Shown in pieces: positions 1-8,064 of a stretch of 64,000 nucleotides of DNA (its first letter is position 1; every line of letters begins with the position of its first letter). Origin of the DNA: Tissierella sp032104385 (GTDB lineage Bacteria > Bacillota > Clostridia > Tissierellales > Tissierellaceae); contig NZ_DAMCHJ010000004.1 in assembly GCF_032104385.1 (NCBI RefSeq), positions 1-64,000 of the forward strand. The letters run 5' to 3'. Position numbers and translations under genes: made by a program. The notes under the pieces are model-generated. The model was not told the DNA's origin, ran no database searches, and saw only the letters and a program-made list of their open reading frames with translations.

Positions 1-39
1 TTTTCTAGGTTCATCGTCACCCCTTGAGGTGACTTACTT

Positions 40-68
40 AGTATAGCAAACTTTTCGTTTGCTGTCAA
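40..68 (-). promoter_or_regulatory. rRNA-type promoter, most downstream of three
   Basis: Read leftward, the sequence gives a perfect -35 TTGACA (68-63), a 17-bp spacer and a -10 TATACT (45-40). A short hairpin (GTCACC/GGTGAC, 16-33) lies in the transcribed leader. No gene starts before the window edge, so the product lies outside. Tandem near-consensus promoters of this kind typically precede rRNA operons near oriC in Firmicutes; the rRNA identity is inference. Confidence 0.8.
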
Positions 69-138
69 CTGTTTTTTTGAACTTTTTCTAAATCGTTTTG
101 TAGATTTGTAAAGTTTAGTGTCACAGCCAACTCTTACT

Positions 139-167
139 ATCATACTCTCTTTTCCAAGAGTTGTCAA
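139..167 (-). promoter_or_regulatory. rRNA-type promoter, middle of three
   Basis: Leftward -35 TTGACA (167-162), 17-bp spacer, -10 TATGAT (144-139). The sequences around this promoter and the next one resemble each other (shared GAGAGTAT before and into the -10, and a shared AAAAAGTTCAAAAAAACAG upstream of this and the first promoter), suggesting duplication of a promoter unit about 100 bp long. Confidence 0.8.
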
Positions 168-238
168 CTGTTTTTTTGAACTTTTTTTAAAATCTTTATC
201 TGATTTATTTTGGTTCAATGTCGCAGCCGACTTTTACT

Positions 239-267
239 ATAATACTCTCATTAGTAAATAAAGTCAA
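239..267 (-). promoter_or_regulatory. rRNA-type promoter, most upstream of three
   Basis: Leftward -35 TTGACT (267-262), 17-bp spacer, -10 TATTAT (244-239). One base off consensus in each hexamer. It is spaced exactly 100 bp from the middle promoter, so all three may fire the same transcript. Confidence 0.7.
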
Positions 268-402
268 CACTTATTTCAAATAAATTTTAAGTTTTTTTAA
301 AAAGTATTGATTTTAGTACTTTCTAGACAAGTTTCCTTCTAAATAATCTTTGCATTTATTTTGAAATTTATACTATAATAGCTCATTATCAAATCTCAAT
401 TG

Positions 403-1194
403 TTAGACCAATGTTCTTTCTAATTCTTTTCTTAACTTATCCAAAACTTTTTTCTCTATTCTAGATACTGTCATTTGAGATATATCTAATGTTTTTGCTA
501 TAGCAACTTGAGTTTTTTTATTAAAATATCTTTCAATTAATATCTGTTTTTCTATATCATTTAATTTTTCCATAGTCTTTACTAAAAAATCATTATCTTC
601 AATTCTACTGAAATATTGATCTTCTTCCCCTATTAAATCTGCTAAATTAACATCCTTATCTTCATTATTTGAATCATAGGTTACATCTAAAGATTGGGGA
701 GTATATACTTTACTAGCTTCCATTGCTTCTAATATTTCTTCTTCAGAATAATTCAGATAGTTGGCTATATCTTCAATTGTAGGTGATCTTTGTAATTGTT
801 GGGACAAAAATACCTTTGCATTATTTATCTTCTTAGATAGTTCTTGTATTCTTCTAGGTACTCTTATGGTCCAGCCCTTATCTCTGAAGTATTTTTTGAT
901 TTCTCCTATTATGGTTGGGGTTGCAAAGCTAGAGAATTCATAACCCTTATCTATATCATATCTATCTATAGCGTATATAAGGCCGATACAAGCTACTTGA
1001 TAAATATCATCATATTCTATACCTCTATTTGCGTATTTTTTAGATAAAATCTCTGCTATATATATATGTTTTTCAATTAACTTATCACGAGTATCTTTAT
1101 CCCTATTTTTACTATAGTATTTAAATAAGTTTTTAATCTCTGCCTTATCTTTCAATTCTCTATTTTCTCTTCCTTCTGTCCCCTTGTTAGTCAT
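403..1194 (-). CDS. sigB: RNA polymerase sigma factor SigB
   Basis: Alternative sigma factor of the SigB/SigF/SigG family, 263 aa, which directs RNA polymerase to stress genes when released from its anti-sigma factor. Region 2 is clear around residues 60-110 (YDDIYQVACIGLIYAIDRYD, then EFSSFATPTIIGEIKKYFRD), followed by region 3 and a C-terminal region 4 helix-turn-helix (VAIAKTLDISQMTVSRIE). The start ATG overlaps the rsbW stop as ATGA, so translation is probably coupled. It is the last gene of rsbV-rsbW-sigB. The position next to gyrA matches the sigB operon of Clostridioides difficile; spoIIA-sigF is the main alternative but is normally not at this locus. Confidence 0.88.
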   Translation of the reverse strand: MTNKGTEGRENRELKDKAEIKNLFKYYSKNRDKDTRDKLIEKHIYIAEILSKKYANRGIEYDDIYQVACIGLIYAIDRYDIDKGYEFSSFATPTIIGEIKKYFRDKGWTIRVPRRIQELSKKINNAKVFLSQQLQRSPTIEDIANYLNYSEEEILEAMEASKVYTPQSLDVTYDSNNEDKDVNLADLIGEEDQYFSRIEDNDFLVKTMEKLNDIEKQILIERYFNKKTQVAIAKTLDISQMTVSRIEKKVLDKLRKELERTLV

Positions 1195-1568
1195 TGATCA
1201 TCATCCTCTATATATTTGACCATTTTTATTCCATCTTCATTAAACACAACTTCATCCATCAATGACTTTATAATTAATAAACCTAGTTCTCTTTCTTTTT
1301 TTTCTTCTAGATCATCAGGTATATTTTCTTTTACATTTACCACCTCTATAGATAACTTTTCTTCATCTATTTCAAATACTAAGGATATTTCTTCTCCATC
1401 ATCTGACATAAGAGAGTTTATACAAGCCTCAGCTATAGAAACTTTAATATCTTCTATATCATCTACATTTAATCCCATACTATATGCTATTCCCGAGGTA
1501 GTAAGCCTAACTAAACTAATATAATCTGGCTTTCTGGGTATTGTCAGATTTATTACATCTTTATTCAT
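1191..1568 (-). CDS. rsbW: Anti-sigma-B factor, serine kinase RsbW
   Basis: GHKL-type ATPase that binds and holds SigB and phosphorylates RsbV. The N-box is present (EACINSL, Glu and Asn), and the C-terminal ELGLLIIKSLMDEV segment matches RsbW. The usual Asp-containing G1 box and ATP lid are altered and shortened (NVKENIPDDL), so kinase activity should not be taken for granted. I start it at the ATG at 1568 (6 bases after AGAGGTG) rather than the upstream in-frame GTG at 1577. It overlaps rsbV by 8 nt and sigB by 4 nt. Confidence 0.85.
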   Translation of the reverse strand: MNKDVINLTIPRKPDYISLVRLTTSGIAYSMGLNVDDIEDIKVSIAEACINSLMSDDGEEISLVFEIDEEKLSIEVVNVKENIPDDLEEKKERELGLLIIKSLMDEVVFNEDGIKMVKYIEDDDQ

Positions 1569-1890
1569 CCTTTTCACCTCTTATAATAAATAGCTTGTCT
1601 AATTCTGTAATATCAAATATTTTTCTTATATTTGGTTTAATATTTGATAAATAAATTTTATAATCATTATCTTTAAGTTTTTTTAAAATAGATATTAATG
1701 CTCCTAAACCAGTACTATCTACATATTTTAAATTCTGTCCATCTATTATTATATCTGTCTCTTTGCTACTAAAATATTTAAATATCTCTTCTTTAAATTT
1801 TGAAGAAGTATAAATATCTATTTCACCATTGGGTAAAAATATCCATTTGTTTTCTTTATTATCGAATTGCACTTCCATATTTAAAGACAT
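1561..1890 (-). CDS. rsbV: Anti-sigma factor antagonist RsbV (STAS domain)
   Basis: Small STAS-domain protein of 109 aa that frees SigB by binding RsbW when unphosphorylated. The conserved phosphoacceptor loop is seen as YVDSTGLGAL, the Ser being the RsbW target. The start used is the ATG at 1890, preceded by GGAGGG; an in-frame extension upstream to 1917 lies before the ribosome site and is unlikely. First gene of the rsbV-rsbW-sigB operon. Confidence 0.87.
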   Translation of the reverse strand: MSLNMEVQFDNKENKWIFLPNGEIDIYTSSKFKEEIFKYFSSKETDIIIDGQNLKYVDSTGLGALISILKKLKDNDYKIYLSNIKPNIRKIFDITELDKLFIIRGEKDE

Positions 1891-1960
1891 CACAAGCCCT
1901 CCTCTATCTACATACAATATGTATTAATTTTATAATAAAAATGATTTAATGTAAAGCAAA

Positions 1961-1986
1961 ATACCCGTAATTAGAAACTTTTACCT
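1961..1986 (-). promoter_or_regulatory. Candidate SigB-type promoter of the rsbV operon
   Basis: Leftward, AGGTAA (1986-1981), 14-bp spacer, GGGTAT (1966-1961), about 70 bp before the rsbV ATG. GGGTA is the hallmark -10 of SigB promoters, and autoregulation of the sigB operon is common. The -35 match is moderate. Confidence 0.45.
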
Positions 1987-1994
1987 AAAAAAGA

Positions 1995-2045
1995 AATCCT
2001 TTATTTTATTAACTACATTAAAACATCTAAATAAAATAAAGGATT
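1995..2045 (-). terminator. Terminator of the dnaA-gyrA transcript
   Basis: A perfect 16-bp inverted repeat (1995-2010 with 2030-2045) separated by a 19-nt loop, lying just past the gyrA stop. Leftward it is followed by a T-rich run (TTCTTTTTT, 1994-1986), as in an intrinsic terminator. It overlaps the -35 element of the candidate rsbV promoter by one base. Confidence 0.7.
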
Positions 2046-2062
2046 ATAGTTTATCAACTTAA

Positions 2063-4486
2063 TTATTCTTCTTCTACATATTTTGCTACAGCTACTACTC
2101 TATCATCTTTCATCTTCATAAGAGTAACTCCTTGTGTACTTCTACCCATAATTGAAATATCCTTAGCTATCAATCTAATAATTGTACCAGTAAATGAAAT
2201 CATCAATAGTTCATCATTATCATCAACAACCTTAGCTGAAACTATATCACCAGTTTTTTCTCTTATATGGTAGGTTATTAATCCTTTTCCTCCCCTGTTT
2301 TGAGTTTTATACTCATCTAGTGCAGTTCTTTTTCCAAAGCCATATTCTGAAATAACTAATAATTTCTTTCCTTCTTCTACTAATTCCATGGCAACAACTT
2401 GATCATTATCTTTCAAACTAATTGCTTTTACACCCATAGCATTTCTTCCCATTTCCCTAACATCATTTTCATCAAACCTAATGGACATACCTTTCTTAGT
2501 CACGACAATTATTTCTTTATTTCCATCGGTTTTTCTAACACCTATTAACTCATCACTATCTCTTAAACTAATAGCTATAATACCATTTTTTCTAATGTTT
2601 TCAAAATTATCTAAACCAGTCTTTTTGATTATACCTTCTTTAGTAATAAAAACAAGATTACTTTCTGTAGTATTTTTATCTATAGGTACTATAGCGCTTA
2701 CCTTTTCATCACCAGTTAAATTTAATAGATTTATTATGGCTGTTCCTTTTGCTTGTCTGCCACCTTCTGGAATTTCATATGCTTTTAGTGAGAACACCTT
2801 ACCTTTATTGGTAAAGAATAATATAGTATCATGAGTTGATGTAATATATAAATCTTCTACAAAATCCTCTTCCCTAGTTGTCAAGGCTATTATTCCTTTT
2901 CCTCCTCTTTTTTGAGTCTTATAAGTATATTCTGGAGTTCTTTTTATATAGCCAAAATGAGTTAATGTAATTACAACATCTTCTTCTTCTATCATATCTT
3001 CTATATCTATATCATCAGCTGAATGCATTATTCTAGTTCTTCTTGGATCTCCATGTTTTTCTTTAATTTCTAAAATTTCTTCTTTAATTATTTGATATAC
3101 TAATCTTTCGTTAGCTAATATTTCTTTAAATCTATTGATTTCCTTTATCAACCCTTCATATTCTTCTTCTAATTTTTCTCTTTCAAGTCCTGTAAGACGT
3201 CTTAATCTCATATCTAATATAGCTTGGGACTGTTTATCAGATAGAGCAAAATTATTCATTAAAGCTTCTTTAGCTATAGCCTCAGTCTTTGAAGATCTTA
3301 TTATACGTATTACTTCATCTATATTATCTAGTGCTATTTTTAACCCTTCTACTATATGAGCTCTTTCTTCAGCTTTATTTAAATCAAATTGGGTCCTTCT
3401 AGTTATTATATCTTTTTGATGCTCTATATAATAAGTTAATATTTCCTTTAAATTAAGAATCTTGGGTTCATTATCTACTAAAGCTAACATTATAACTCCA
3501 AAGGTAGTTTGAAATTGTGTATGTTTATATAGATTATTTAAGACAACATTTGGATTTGCATCTCTCTTTATTTCTACAACTATTCTCAAACCTTCTCTAT
3601 CAGACTCATCTCTTAAGTCAGATATTCCTTCTATCTTTTTATCTCTAACATATTCAGCTATTTTTTCAATCAAATTAGCTTTATTAACTTGATATGGCAG
3701 TTCAGTTACTATTATTCTATGTCTACCTTTATTTGTTTCTTCTATTTCTGCAACTGCTCTTACTATTATTTTTCCACGACCTGTTCTATAAGCATCTTTT
3801 ATACCTTCTTTACCCATTATATGAGCAGCCGTTGGAAAATCTGGTCCTTTTATAACAGTCATTAAATCATCTACTGTAGATTCTGGATTATCTATAAGCA
3901 TTACAACACCATCAATTACTTCTTTAAGATTATGAGGAGGAATATTTGTTGCCATCCCTACTGCTATACCTGATGAACCATTAACTAATAAATTAGGAAA
4001 TCTACTTGGTAAAACAACAGGTTCTTTTAAAGTTTCATCAAAATTTGGTCTATAATCTATGGTGTTTTTTTCTATATCTCTAAGCATTTCCATTGTAAGC
4101 TTAGTCATTTTTGCTTCTGTATAACGCATAGCTGCAGCACCATCTCCATCGATGGAGCCAAAGTTTCCATGACCATCTACCAATAGATATCTAGTATTAA
4201 AATCTTGGGCTAATCTAACCATTGCATCATAAACTGAAGTATCTCCATGAGGATGATACTTACCTAGTACATCCCCAACAACTCTAGCTGATTTTCTATA
4301 TTGTTTATCTGGACCCATACTAAGCTCATCCATAGCATAGATTATTCTTCTATGAACGGGCTTTAACCCATCACGAACATCTGGTAAAGCACGACTCATA
4401 ATTACACTCATAGAATAATCTAAATAGGATTTTTTCATTTCCTTCTCTATATTTACTTCTACTACATTATCAAATTCTCTATCCAT
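2063..4486 (-). CDS. gyrA: DNA gyrase subunit A
   Basis: Type II topoisomerase subunit that cuts and reseals DNA to introduce negative supercoils with GyrB. It is 807 aa, normal length. The active-site tyrosine is Tyr122 in AAMRYTEAKM. The quinolone pocket reads HPHGDTSVYDAMVR, with Thr83 and Asp87 at the E. coli Ser83/Asp87 positions. The C-terminal beta-pinwheel carries the GyrA box QKRGGKG and a second copy-like QNRGGKG. The ATG follows AGGAGGTAGAGC. It lies 10 nt after gyrB in the same operon. Confidence 0.98.
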   Translation of the reverse strand: MDREFDNVVEVNIEKEMKKSYLDYSMSVIMSRALPDVRDGLKPVHRRIIYAMDELSMGPDKQYRKSARVVGDVLGKYHPHGDTSVYDAMVRLAQDFNTRYLLVDGHGNFGSIDGDGAAAMRYTEAKMTKLTMEMLRDIEKNTIDYRPNFDETLKEPVVLPSRFPNLLVNGSSGIAVGMATNIPPHNLKEVIDGVVMLIDNPESTVDDLMTVIKGPDFPTAAHIMGKEGIKDAYRTGRGKIIVRAVAEIEETNKGRHRIIVTELPYQVNKANLIEKIAEYVRDKKIEGISDLRDESDREGLRIVVEIKRDANPNVVLNNLYKHTQFQTTFGVIMLALVDNEPKILNLKEILTYYIEHQKDIITRRTQFDLNKAEERAHIVEGLKIALDNIDEVIRIIRSSKTEAIAKEALMNNFALSDKQSQAILDMRLRRLTGLEREKLEEEYEGLIKEINRFKEILANERLVYQIIKEEILEIKEKHGDPRRTRIMHSADDIDIEDMIEEEDVVITLTHFGYIKRTPEYTYKTQKRGGKGIIALTTREEDFVEDLYITSTHDTILFFTNKGKVFSLKAYEIPEGGRQAKGTAIINLLNLTGDEKVSAIVPIDKNTTESNLVFITKEGIIKKTGLDNFENIRKNGIIAISLRDSDELIGVRKTDGNKEIIVVTKKGMSIRFDENDVREMGRNAMGVKAISLKDNDQVVAMELVEEGKKLLVISEYGFGKRTALDEYKTQNRGGKGLITYHIREKTGDIVSAKVVDDNDELLMISFTGTIIRLIAKDISIMGRSTQGVTLMKMKDDRVVAVAKYVEEE

Positions 4487-4496
4487 GCTCTACCTC

Positions 4497-6422
4497 CTAT
4501 ATATCTAAGTTTTTTACAAACTTAGCATTTTCTTCAATGAACTGTCTTCTTGGTTGTACCTTATCCCCCATTAGAGTTGTAAATACTTCATCAGCAGATA
4601 CAGCATCCTCTAATGTTACTTTTAAAAGCGTTCTTGTTTCTGGGTTCATAGTTGTATCCCATAATTGTTCTGGATTCATTTCTCCAAGACCTTTATATCT
4701 TTGGATGGCATAGTTAGTTCTTCCTAATTCATTTAATAAATTATCTAATTCATTATCACCATATACATAATGTTCTTGTTTGCTTTTAGTTACTTTATAA
4801 AGTGGTGGTTGAGCAATATATACATGTCCATTATCTATTAATTCTTTCATATATCTATAGAAAAATGTTAATAATAAGGTTCTTATATGTGCACCATCTA
4901 CATCGGCATCTGTCATTAATATTATTTTTCCATATCTTAGTTTTTCAATATCAAAATCTTCACCTATGCCTGTTCCAAAAGCTGTAATCATTATTTTTAT
5001 TTCTTCAGAACTTAATATCCTATCTAATCTAGCCTTTTCTACATTTAATATTTTCCCTCTCAAAGGTAGTATGGCCTGAAATTTCTTATCCCTACCTTGT
5101 TTTGCGCTACCACCAGCTGAATTACCCTCTACAATATATATCTCTGTTGTTTCTATACCAGAATCTTGACAATCAGCTAATTTCCCAGGCAATGTAGTAT
5201 TTTCTAATACAGATTTTCTCCTAGTTAAATCCCTTGCTTTCCTAGCAGCTTCCCTTGCTCTTTGAGAAGATATAGATTTATCTAATATTATTTTAGCATC
5301 TTTAGGATTCTCTTCTAAATATATATTTAAAAAATCATAGGTTAAAGATTCAACTACACCTCTTATTTCACTATTCCCTAATTTACTCTTAGTTTGACCT
5401 TCAAATTGAGGTTCCATTAATTTTACTGATAATATACCTGTCAAACCTTCTCTTACATCATCTCCACTAAGATTCTCCTCTTTTTCTTTTATAATCCCAT
5501 ACTTTCTACCATAATCATTCATGACCCTAGTTAAAGCTGTTCTAAATCCTGATAAATGTGTTCCACCCTCTGGAGTATTTATATTATTTGCAAATGTAAA
5601 TATATTTTCAGCATAACTATCTGTATATTGCAATGCTAATTCTACAGTGGTTCCATCTTTTTCTCCCTCATAATACATTATTTCTTTTTGTATAGGAGTT
5701 TTATTCTTATTTATATATTCTACAAAAGACTTTATTCCTCCCTCATAATGGAATTCCTTTGTTTTTTCCTCTCTTTCATCATCTAATATAATCTTAATTC
5801 CTTTGTTTAGAAATGCCATTTCTCTAAATCTATGCTCTAATGTTTCAAAACTAAATACTATTGTTTCAAATATTTCTGTATCTGGTTTGAAATGAATAGT
5901 TGTACCTGTTTCATTGGAATCTCCTATAGTTTCAAGATCTGTTTTAGCTAAACCTCTTTCAAATCTTTGCATATATTCTTTTCCACTTCTTCTTACTTTA
6001 GCTACTAACCATTCAGATAATGCATTTACTACAGAAACCCCAACACCATGTAATCCGCCAGATACCTTATATGCACCATTATTAAATTTACCACCTGCGT
6101 GTAATATAGTTAAAACAGTTTCTACAGTAGATTTTCCTGTTTGTGGATGTTTTTCAACAGGTATCCCACTTCCATTATCTGATACCTTAATAGAGTTATC
6201 ATCAAAAATAGTGACCCTAATAGTGTCACAAATCCCCGCTAAAGCTTCATCTATACTATTGTCTACTACTTCATACACTAAATGGTGGAGTCCTTTTGGT
6301 CCCGTACTACCTATATACATACCTGGTCTTTTCCTTACTGGCTCTAATCCTGTAAGAACTTGTATATCTTTAGCCGTATAATGCCTATCATTACTATTTA
6401 TCTCATTTTTTTCATTGGCCAT
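4497..6422 (-). CDS. gyrB: DNA gyrase subunit B
   Basis: ATPase and TOPRIM subunit of gyrase, 641 aa. The N-terminal GHKL fold shows VDNSIDEALAG, DNGSGIPV and GGLHGVGVSVVNALS; the TOPRIM part shows EGNSAGGSAKQGRD and the metal-binding DADVDGAHI; the C-terminus has QRYKGLGEMNPEQLW. The ATG sits behind TGGAGGT. It follows the small remB-like gene and precedes gyrA, the standard order. Confidence 0.98.
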   Translation of the reverse strand: MANEKNEINSNDRHYTAKDIQVLTGLEPVRKRPGMYIGSTGPKGLHHLVYEVVDNSIDEALAGICDTIRVTIFDDNSIKVSDNGSGIPVEKHPQTGKSTVETVLTILHAGGKFNNGAYKVSGGLHGVGVSVVNALSEWLVAKVRRSGKEYMQRFERGLAKTDLETIGDSNETGTTIHFKPDTEIFETIVFSFETLEHRFREMAFLNKGIKIILDDEREEKTKEFHYEGGIKSFVEYINKNKTPIQKEIMYYEGEKDGTTVELALQYTDSYAENIFTFANNINTPEGGTHLSGFRTALTRVMNDYGRKYGIIKEKEENLSGDDVREGLTGILSVKLMEPQFEGQTKSKLGNSEIRGVVESLTYDFLNIYLEENPKDAKIILDKSISSQRAREAARKARDLTRRKSVLENTTLPGKLADCQDSGIETTEIYIVEGNSAGGSAKQGRDKKFQAILPLRGKILNVEKARLDRILSSEEIKIMITAFGTGIGEDFDIEKLRYGKIILMTDADVDGAHIRTLLLTFFYRYMKELIDNGHVYIAQPPLYKVTKSKQEHYVYGDNELDNLLNELGRTNYAIQRYKGLGEMNPEQLWDTTMNPETRTLLKVTLEDAVSADEVFTTLMGDKVQPRRQFIEENAKFVKNLDI

Positions 6423-6445
6423 TAAATTACCTCCAATCCTATTTT

Positions 6446-6697
6446 TTATTCATAATTATTTCTATTAGCTAATGCCCTTGAAGATATATTTGATGTGTAA
6501 ATCATCGTTTTACTATTATCTGATACAATTATATAGGATTTTGTATTTAAATCCAAATTTCCAATTAAGCAATTATCTTCTATTATCTTACTTATAAATT
6601 CTCTAGTTTTTTTTGTACCTTCTGCAGCTTTTTTATCCAATATAGCTATTATATCTTTTTCAAATATATAATTATTATCGCCTATATGAATAATCAT
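6446..6697 (-). CDS. remB: RemA/RemB-family (DUF370) regulator
   Basis: 83-aa protein matching the DUF370 family, whose Bacillus members RemA and RemB (YaaB) are DNA-binding regulators of biofilm matrix and osmoprotection genes. The N-terminal MIIHIGDNNYIFEKDIIAIL and the segment KSYIIVSDN are typical. The position between recF and gyrB is the same as yaaB/remB of Bacillus subtilis, which supports the symbol. A function in this species is inferred. Confidence 0.8.
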   Translation of the reverse strand: MIIHIGDNNYIFEKDIIAILDKKAAEGTKKTREFISKIIEDNCLIGNLDLNTKSYIIVSDNSKTMIYTSNISSRALANRNNYE

Positions 6698-6711
6698 ATC
6701 ATGACTCCTAT

Positions 6712-7812
6712 CTATTTTAATTTTCCATTTTCTATATAAAATATTGATTTTTCTATTGCTTCCATTTCTTTTAAATCTATAGCATCCGTTACTGTTATTA
6801 ATGTTTGCATATCTTGAAAAGATTTAATTAAATATTTACGTCTTTCTTCATCTAATTCAGAAAAAACATCATCTAAAAGTAAAATTGGATAAAGTCCTCT
6901 TTGCATTTTTATTAATTCTACTTCTGCTAATTTTATAGATAATACTACAGTTCTTTGTTGTCCCTGAGAACCATAGGTTTTAATATCCTTATTATTTATT
7001 GTCATTAATATATCATCCCTATGAGGGCCTAATTGCGTAGAAGAGGCTTCTATATCCTTTTCAATATATTTTTTTAGCTTATTTAAATATTTTTTTTCCA
7101 TTTCTATTTTATTATCTAATATTTCAATATTGGATAAATAATTTAACTGTAATTCTTCATTACATAAAGTTATTTTATTATGAGTAGTATTTGATATATT
7201 AGAAAGTTCTTTTATATATCTATCTCTTTCTAAAATTATATCTGTACCTATTTTCGCAAGCTGCAAATCAAATATCTCTAAAAGAGAATTTACATTTGAT
7301 TGAAATTTACTTGATCTTAATAGATTATTTCTTTGAAATAGAATTTTATTATATCTATTTATATTAAAATTATAAACAGGCTTTATTTGAGAAATCTCCA
7401 TATCCAAAAAATTTCGTCTCTCCCCTGGTCCTCCTTTTATTAATTTTAAATCATCAGGTGAGAAAATAACTATATTTAATCCACTATATAATTCCTTATG
7501 ATTTTTTAATTCTTGTTTATTTACCCTAATTCTCTTTGTTTTTTCCCTTTCTAATTTAACTTCAATAAATTTTTCATATCTTTCTATATTCATTTGTGCA
7601 CCAATATAAGCTTCATTTTTATTAAAATTAATTATTTCTTTATCTCTATTGGTTCGAAATGATTTTCCTGTTGCACATATATATATAGCTTCGAGTAAAT
7701 TAGTTTTTCCTTGAGCATTTTTCCCTATAAATATATTTACTTTTTTATTTAGATCTATATTTAGACTAAGATAATTTCTAAAATTTATAAGTCTAATATT
7801 TTTTACATGCAA
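6712..7812 (-). CDS. recF: DNA replication and repair protein RecF
   Basis: SMC-like ATPase that loads RecA at gaps, about 366 aa. Walker A is GKNAQGKTNLL near residues 30-40, the ABC-like signature region GSQGQQRTVVLSIKLAE and Walker B LLLDDVFSELDEERR lie near the C-terminus. I start it at TTG 7812: AAGGGG lies 8 nt upstream, and the protein then begins M-HVKNIRLINFRNY, which fits the family. The in-frame GTG at 7821 overlaps the ribosome site. Operon with yaaA upstream and remB downstream. Confidence 0.95.
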   Translation of the reverse strand: MHVKNIRLINFRNYLSLNIDLNKKVNIFIGKNAQGKTNLLEAIYICATGKSFRTNRDKEIINFNKNEAYIGAQMNIERYEKFIEVKLEREKTKRIRVNKQELKNHKELYSGLNIVIFSPDDLKLIKGGPGERRNFLDMEISQIKPVYNFNINRYNKILFQRNNLLRSSKFQSNVNSLLEIFDLQLAKIGTDIILERDRYIKELSNISNTTHNKITLCNEELQLNYLSNIEILDNKIEMEKKYLNKLKKYIEKDIEASSTQLGPHRDDILMTINNKDIKTYGSQGQQRTVVLSIKLAEVELIKMQRGLYPILLLDDVFSELDEERRKYLIKSFQDMQTLITVTDAIDLKEMEAIEKSIFYIENGKLK

Positions 7813-7839
7813 AATAAACACCCCTTAAGGCGAATAATA

Positions 7840-8049
7840 TTATATTATAACAAAAGATTCATAACCTTTTATTTCAACAATATCGTTTTTTCTTATTTTC
7901 TTTCCTCTTTGAAAAGCTACCTCATCATTTACTATTATATTACCTTCATCAATTATAATTTTTGCTTGACCTCCAGTCTGTACGAAACCCACGAGTTTTA
8001 AAAATTGATCTAATTTAATATAATCGGTATCTATTAATATTTCCTTCAT
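7840..8049 (-). CDS. yaaA: S4-domain RNA-binding protein YaaA
   Basis: 69-aa S4 RNA-binding domain protein, the small gene regularly found between dnaN and recF in Firmicutes. KLDQFLKLVGFVQTGGQAKIIIDEG followed by VNDEVAFQRGKKIRKNDIVEI is the S4 fold pattern. It is thought to act in ribosome biogenesis or RNA binding. Sits 15 nt after dnaN. Confidence 0.9.
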   Translation of the reverse strand: MKEILIDTDYIKLDQFLKLVGFVQTGGQAKIIIDEGNIIVNDEVAFQRGKKIRKNDIVEIKGYESFVII

Positions 8050-8064
8050 AAATATATCTCTCCT

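Noticed and set aside
375..403. Fourth promoter-like pair on the minus strand with -10 TATTAT at 375-380
   Set aside because: The -35 at proper spacing (ACAATT) is poor, and it would overlap the sigB stop codon.
403..1890. spoIIAA-spoIIAB-sigF reading of the sigma operon
   Set aside because: The domains are shared by both systems, but the position beside gyrA and the GGGTAT-type promoter favour rsbV-rsbW-sigB; spoIIA is usually elsewhere.
5914..6381. 155-codon frame opposite gyrB
   Set aside because: It is antisense to the conserved N-terminal part of gyrB and has no ribosome site or family likeness.
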